From NCBI GenBank assembly GCA_019321725.1, contig CM033121.1, positions 3,844,001 to 3,908,000 on the forward strand: a DNA stretch of 64,000 nt, given 5' to 3'. Below the pieces are notes generated by a model, which was not told the origin of the DNA, searched no databases, and was given only the letters and a program-made list of their open reading frames with translations. Source of the DNA: Paulownia fortunei (lineage: Eukaryota > Streptophyta > Magnoliopsida > Lamiales > Paulowniaceae). The position numbers and the translations under genes are program-made. Below, one piece after another: positions 58,199 through 64,000 of this stretch (position 1 is the first letter of the stretch; every line of letters begins with the position of its first letter).

Positions 58199-61100
58199 TT
58201 TTGCACTGAAAAAATGATGTATGTTTACAACAATATAAACGCAGGAAAAATGGCAATGGTTTTCCAATGAGATATGTTAGTGTATAAATGCAGTTTGGTG
58301 GCAAAGCATGAAAAATAGAGTCAATAGAGTCCGTCCACGCCACAAATCTATGGAAAATGGAGTCAATAGAGTCTAGGCCGGTAGGCCCAAGCCCTTTTAA
58401 GGCGTTGGAGGACTTTTGTGGGGGAGTCAAATTGAATCAAGTCGAAATTTAAGATTATAATTTAAATATTAATTAATTATGATTTAATTATAATTATTTT
58501 TTTTTTATTTTTTATTTTGAATTTTTAGTGAATGGAATTTTTATTAAAAAATTTAAAAATTATAAATATTTTTTATTTATTATTTTTTTAATTTAAGTGA
58601 GTAAAAAATAAAAAATATTATATATACAATATATAAAAAAGTAGTAATTCGATTTTCGATTCGATTATCCTAAATTAAAAATTAAAATAGAACCTATAAT
58701 TTTTAATTCAATTTCGAATCAAAAATTTTCATTCCATTGGTCAAATTAATTGAATCATGAACACAAGCTGCTACCATTAGGCTTCAATTTCAAGAACCAC
58801 GTATATTTTATTTTGAGAAATTAAAATCCAGTTTGTGCTAATACATTGGAGAAGAGGAGTTAAAATGATTTGCTACACACCTCTTTAAGATAGATATTTT
58901 AATTTTTATGCGATTTTAGGAAAACTAAATTCAAGTTCTTATGTGATTTTTCTGAAGAAAAAAAAAGCTCAAATTGAGTATTTGGATTATAATTTCCACT
59001 TCTAATTCTCTAAAATTAAGTAGTTAGAAGCTAAAATTCAGAAGTTGGTTTAGGAGATGGTTTTTTGGTAAATATTTAGAACTCATTTTAGATATTTTTG
59101 CCCTAAAAATCTTTTTTGCACGCCAAAATTATCCTTGCATCATAAATTCTTTCTTCATCGTTGAAAACCCTCCTCCCCTTCAACTCCCTTTTCCACGCCG
59201 GTGGTGAAAAATAAATGACGTTCAAGAAAAGTTAGCACTTCTTTAAAAGCAAAATTTTTTAATTACTCCTTTAAAGAAAGATAAAATTTTAAATTCTTTT
59301 TAATTTACACATAAAATTTATGTGGGCTTTTTTAACTGTGTATTATTAGAATAAAAAAAAATATTAAAAACTGCAAAAAAAAGAAGAAAGAATTCTTAAT
59401 TTTCTATAGTAATAATACGTGGACTAAATCCACGCTTTCAATTTTTATTATCAGAAATAAAAAATATAAACTTTGTACATATTTAAAAAAAAAATCCCTA
59501 AAAGAGTAAACTCTTGCCACACTTTCAAGGTTTTTTTTTATCTTTTTTAAAAAATAAAAATCAAGAAAAAGATCTACGCTTTATTTTAATATCCACTTTT
59601 TTTAATTTATCCTTTTTTTCAAGTAAAGGAAGAAGAGTGGACATATCACACTTTTTTTTTGGCCTTTTAATAATTTTTTTTTTCAAATTTTGGGCAGCAA
59701 ACAGAATACTACCTTTTGCCAAAAGAAAATTTGAGAATTTTTATTCGTCTAATGTTTATTAAATTCAAAAACGTGTGTGGAGATTTCAAATTGCTTTTAC
59801 AACAATACACGTATTTTTTTTATAAAATGTAATTAACAATAAAATATGCAAAATAAAATGTATTCATATAAAACTGCAGAAAAAAACTTAATAGGCAAAA
59901 AATTATTTTTTGCACAAATATAAGTAATCAAATTGCATGCCAACATGTATCACGAGAAACACTACAAAACTGTAATAAAACATTCAAATCATAATTATTC
60001 ACTGATTTTGAGATCCACAACTTCGTCCTTTAGATAATATTAGTTCAATATTAGATAATAAAATTTGAATTTAAAATGACATAAATGTGATAAATTTGAG
60101 CTAGAAATTTTTTATTATTTAGGTTTTCAAAATGCTTGGAAAAAAAAAAAAACCTGATAATATCTTATAAGGTATAATATTACTTGGCCACTGAGAAAAA
60201 AAAAATCTAACATGGAAATATATTAACAGGGAAAAAAGAAAGAAAAGAAAGAAAAGAAATGAAAGGTATCTTTGAGAAAGACGGGGATTGAAGAAAGTTC
60301 AGCTCCCCTTCTTTTAACACTTATTTTCCTTTAAAAACAAAATTAGTCAAGCCACGTGTCAGTGACTGGAAAATCAGTGGCTGTTACTTTTTATGGGATT
60401 TATTTATTTTTATTTTTATCATAAACAATCAAAAAAGGTTGGCTGTGTGACCGTATTTTCTATGTGAGACGTAAGAATTAATGATTTATTGTATCTTTTA
60501 CTATTCAACTTCACATTGGCACATCCATATGATGCGGAATTTTTCAAAGTGAGTTTGGAATCAGAATTTAATTAAGGGTTCAAATTAAGATGTTAAATAT
60601 TTTCAATTTAAACATTAAATATTATATGAAGTAGTATTAAATTTTAGTCCTATCAATAAGATAAAATAACATTGATCTAATTAAAGTACTAGACAGATCA
60701 AAATATCAAAATGATTATATCCAAATTTCAATCCCTAATAACAAAAATATGGTTCATTTTGACAAAGAGCAACTGGCATAAAATCTTCGGACTTAGATGT
60801 AGCCCAAGAAAATAAATATTCTGTTGGAATGAATTGTACTCAATTAGATTCAGCACGATTTATTCCAAAATTAAATCAAATAAAATAATACCTAAGTATT
60901 AAACATTTTTAACTACTTATATTGCAATATTATGGGGTCAGGCATAATTGGATTTGGGTTATTTGGACATTGTACTAGACGCAATTAATATAGGCCCAGC
61001 TTGGTTTGGTTGATTTGGGCTTGATGATTTTGGACCGAAATTGGGCCAATCATGATTTTTTTGGATTTTAGGGATATGGATTTGATCCCAGGCATAAGCC

Positions 61101-62108
61101 ATTATGGCCCAAACTTGGGTGCAGATGGTTAAGTATTATTTTATATGATTCTTCTGGATCCATTATGACCCAACTAGTGACGCACGTCTAGTTTTCTAGA
61201 TTTCTTTTTAGCTGTTAAGACTAACTAAAAAAAATCTCTGACAGATAAGTGATAATGTGATTGTCCGTTTCTTGGGTTTTTTTGGTTGCTTTCACGTCTA
61301 ATAATAGAAAATCTGTGTCCCCATAGACCATATTCCTCATAAATGAATTTCAAGAAATCAATTCAAAAGTCCAACCTCTTTAACGAGCTTTGTCGATTTG
61401 GTCGTGACAACCCACATTAGTCTAGATGATTTAATAAAATGCAATATATTTTAGAAATTGAACTAAAAATTTTACGGGTTTGAAATTATATTATTTATAA
61501 CTCTTAATTCGACCCTTTTAAATCTTTTTAGGGGTACGAGATATTGACATTATGTGCATTGCTTTTGACACCTTTTTGAATCTTGAAAAAAAAGTATGAA
61601 AACCAAATAGTAAAGAAAGACCAATAAATGACAAAGTGTGCATTTACTGTCACCAACAATCACCCAACTTTTTTGTTATCTTGTGCACATTTATTTTGTT
61701 CAACCATTATTGCTTTCCTTTTTAACCACTTCCATCCACTGAGATTTTGTACAAATAAACAAGTCAATCCCAAGTCTTGAAATTATGTGCCACAACTTGG
61801 GTGCAAAGTCCATATTCCATTTATATCAAACTTAGCTTTAAGGTTTAGCTCCACTGATCCATGGCCCTCATGAAAAAATTCCAATGAGAGAGAGTTTCTT
61901 GTCCAAAGGGACATGAAAAGTTCAATGGCTTCTGGATAAACGTTTGTATATTTTATTAATTCCAGCTTTTCCTTCTTCAGCATTTATATGCTAAGGATAT
62001 ATTAAGTTGCACTTGTACATAGTGGAAGCATAGAAGATAAGGATTTGGTGATATGAGTAGTGGCTGCTTGTAATCATTGTCCTCTCCTCTTTTACAAACA
62101 GTGGAAAG
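58199..62108. other. 3.9-kb AT-rich intergenic region before HIPL
   Basis: No gene is supported. It has A/T tracts, low-complexity repeats (58440-58750, 59260-59700) and short frames without motifs. The last few hundred bases should contain the HIPL promoter and leader. Confidence 0.6.
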
Positions 62109-63939
62109 ATGGAAAAAGTTGTGAAAATTTTGTACTTGTTCTGTCTGCTGCTCTTATTCCCTTTTCCTTCTTCTTCATTACCCTTGTGCACTGACTTGAG
62201 TAAGTGTGTGTTTTTGGTGATTCTTGTTGCCATGTTTCTTCGATTTATTTGGCTTTCTTTGTATGGAAATTTGTAGGGGCACCTACCAGCCCAAAGGGCC
62301 GTTTGGCGTTTTGTCCATACAATGGGAAAGTGTGTTGCAGTCCATCAGAAGATCTGCAGTTGCAGAAGCGTTTTCAGGCCATGAACATATCTGATTCTGC
62401 CTGTGCTGCTGCTGTGAAATCAGTCCTCTGTGCAGTGAGTTTTTGAACTTCTGAATGAATAAGCATTTTTTTGAAAACAGGGATGCTTGGTTTTTGCTAT
62501 AACTTAATTATAGAGCTGGCAAATTTTGTGCTTGTTTTTCTTTTGAGGAATCCCATGAAAGTGTTTTTTTTTTTCCCTAACTGCCATGCTCCTAAACATT
62601 TTATGTTCCATTTCTGTAGGAAGAGTTCTTTTGGGTTTCTTGTAGAATGGAAGGCAATACTTTTCGTATGAAAACTTGTTTAAATTTTGGTGGAAGGTCA
62701 TACAATTTTTATACTTATTTCAAATGTAACTTGGAATTTTCCTCAATATCATTTTGAAATATTTGTTAGTCAGAGAATCCCTTTTTCAAGATTATTTACG
62801 AAATCTTTATTTCGTCAGACTTGTGATCCATTCTCAGCAAAACTATTCAATGTTGATTCAGAGCCTCGACCAGTTCCAATACTTTGCAATTCCACAGCTG
62901 GCACAGCTGTGTCATCCTTGTCAAGCCAGACTAATGATAGCTTTTGCTCAACTGTATGGGAATCTTGTCAAGATGTATTGATTCTTAATTCTCCCTTTGC
63001 CCCTGCACTGCAAAGTAAGGCTGAAGTTCCACAAAACGCGACCTTATCCAAGTTAACTGACCTCTGGCAATCGAAATCTGAGTTTTGCAATGCATTTGGT
63101 GGTGCCTCTGATGAAAACTCTCTTTGCTTTAATGGTGAACCTGTTTCGCTTAATAAAACCGATACATTGCCTCTCCCAAAGGGGATGTGCCTTGAGAAAG
63201 TTGGCAATGGTTCTTATATCAACATGGTTGCTCATCCTGATGGATCCAATCGGGCTTTCTTCTCCAACCTGGCAGGCAAAATTTGGTTGGCCACTATTCC
63301 TGAACAAGATTCAGGGGATGTATTGGGACTCGATGAATCAAGTCCATTTGTTGACTTGACAGATCAAGTTTATCTGGATACCAGCTTTGGGATGATGGGA
63401 ATGGCATTTCATCCAAACTTTGCAACGAATGGACGGTTCTTTGCATCCTTCAACTGTGACAGAGAGAAGTCTCCAGGATGTGGTGGGAGATGCGCATGCA
63501 ATTCAGACGTGGCCTGTGACCCCTCGCAGTTAGGTTCTTTGGATGCAGGAGAGGTTTGCAAATATCACACTGTGATTGCTGAGTATACTGCTAATGGAAC
63601 TGCTTCAAGCCCATCAATGGTAAACCTTTTTCTACACATTAATGAGAATAGAAATGGGCTTTCGATAACAATTGAACAAGAAAAGTAGAATGCATCTGAG
63701 TTGAGTTACATATGATCTCTAGGCTGAAAAGGCAAGACCGCAGGAAGTAAGAAGAATTTTCACATTGGGGCTACCCTTCACAGCAGATCATGGTGGCCAA
63801 ATTCTTTTTGGTCCAGCTGATGGCTATATGTATATCATGATGGGAGATGGAGGAAGTAAAGGTGATCCCTATAATTTTGCCCAGAATAAGAAGTCGCTGC
63901 TTGGAAAAATTATGAGGGTTGATGTAGACAATATACCAA
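62109..63939 (+). CDS. HIPL1/2-type hedgehog-interacting-protein-like protein, first four exons (continues past window)
   Basis: Exons 62109-62199, 62277-62434, 62819-63619 and 63723-63939 join in phase with GT-AG introns; the last ends in an incomplete codon before the donor GTGAGT, so the gene continues. Exon 1 encodes a signal peptide (KILYLFCLLLLFPFPSSS). Exons 2-3 encode a Cys-rich folate-receptor-like domain (CPYNGKVCCS, FCSTVWESCQD). From about residue 195 the glucose/sorbosone dehydrogenase-type beta-propeller begins (GSNRAFFSNLAGKIWLATIP, GMMGMAFHPNF, CACNSDVACDPSQLGSLDAG, ADHGGQILFGPADGYMYIMM). Arabidopsis HIPL1/2 are secreted, GPI-anchored proteins of unknown enzymatic activity. 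N-glycosylation sequons are frequent. Orthology to HIPL1 or HIPL2 specifically is not decided. Confidence 0.92.
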
Positions 63940-64000
63940 GTGAGTATTCAAACCATAAAACCTTAATCCTCATCTTCTTTTTGCTTATTGGTAAATTTGC

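Overview
This window is nuclear DNA from a flowering plant, most likely a eudicot. The evidence is AT-rich intergenic DNA, GT-AG introns with short plant-like exons, a DYW-class PPR editing factor, DUF569 proteins, an LRK10-like receptor kinase and a tau-class glutathione transferase (GSTU) cluster. The species cannot be named from the sequence. Exon joins given here come from reading splice sites and reading frames by eye; no alignment was run.

Layout. 68-410 (+): 3' half of an h-type thioredoxin whose first exon lies outside the window. 1167-4444 (-): class B J-protein, two exons around a 2.3-kb intron. 6588-8411 (+): intronless CRR28-type PPR-DYW RNA-editing factor. 8969-12080 (-): DUF569 (fascin-like) gene with two domains, and 17290-17937 (-) a shorter DUF569 paralogue. 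Between and after these lie several kb of AT-rich repeat-bearing DNA. 23698-25671 (+): intronless LRK10L receptor kinase. 26930-31565 (-): 14-exon TTC38-type TPR protein whose joined exons give 469 codons without a break.

34163-58198 is a cluster of ten GSTU loci, each with the same two-exon structure. Six look intact (A 34163-35017, C 38190-39080, D 41543-42385, F 46562-47363, I 55819-56591, J 57416-58198). Four are broken (B 36054-37234, E 43829-44720, G 50493-50870, H 51677-52441). Locus B carries a solo copia-type LTR in its intron. Loci G and H form one arm of a 3.1-kb inverted duplication whose other arm is I and J; a 1.17-kb centre separates them and holds a decayed copia fragment and a Helitron-like terminus. 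62109 to the window end (+): first exons of a HIPL (hedgehog-interacting-protein-like) gene.

How the parts relate. The gene order thioredoxin h - J-protein - CRR28 - DUF569 - TTC38 - GSTU matches, from memory, two Arabidopsis chromosome 1 neighbourhoods (around At1g59670-At1g59730 and At1g27100-At1g27150). The window thus appears to keep an ancestral order that Arabidopsis has split between two places. The genes do not form a pathway. The GSTU array is the one region where neighbours are functionally related: it shows gene birth, decay, inversion and change of the catalytic residue side by side.
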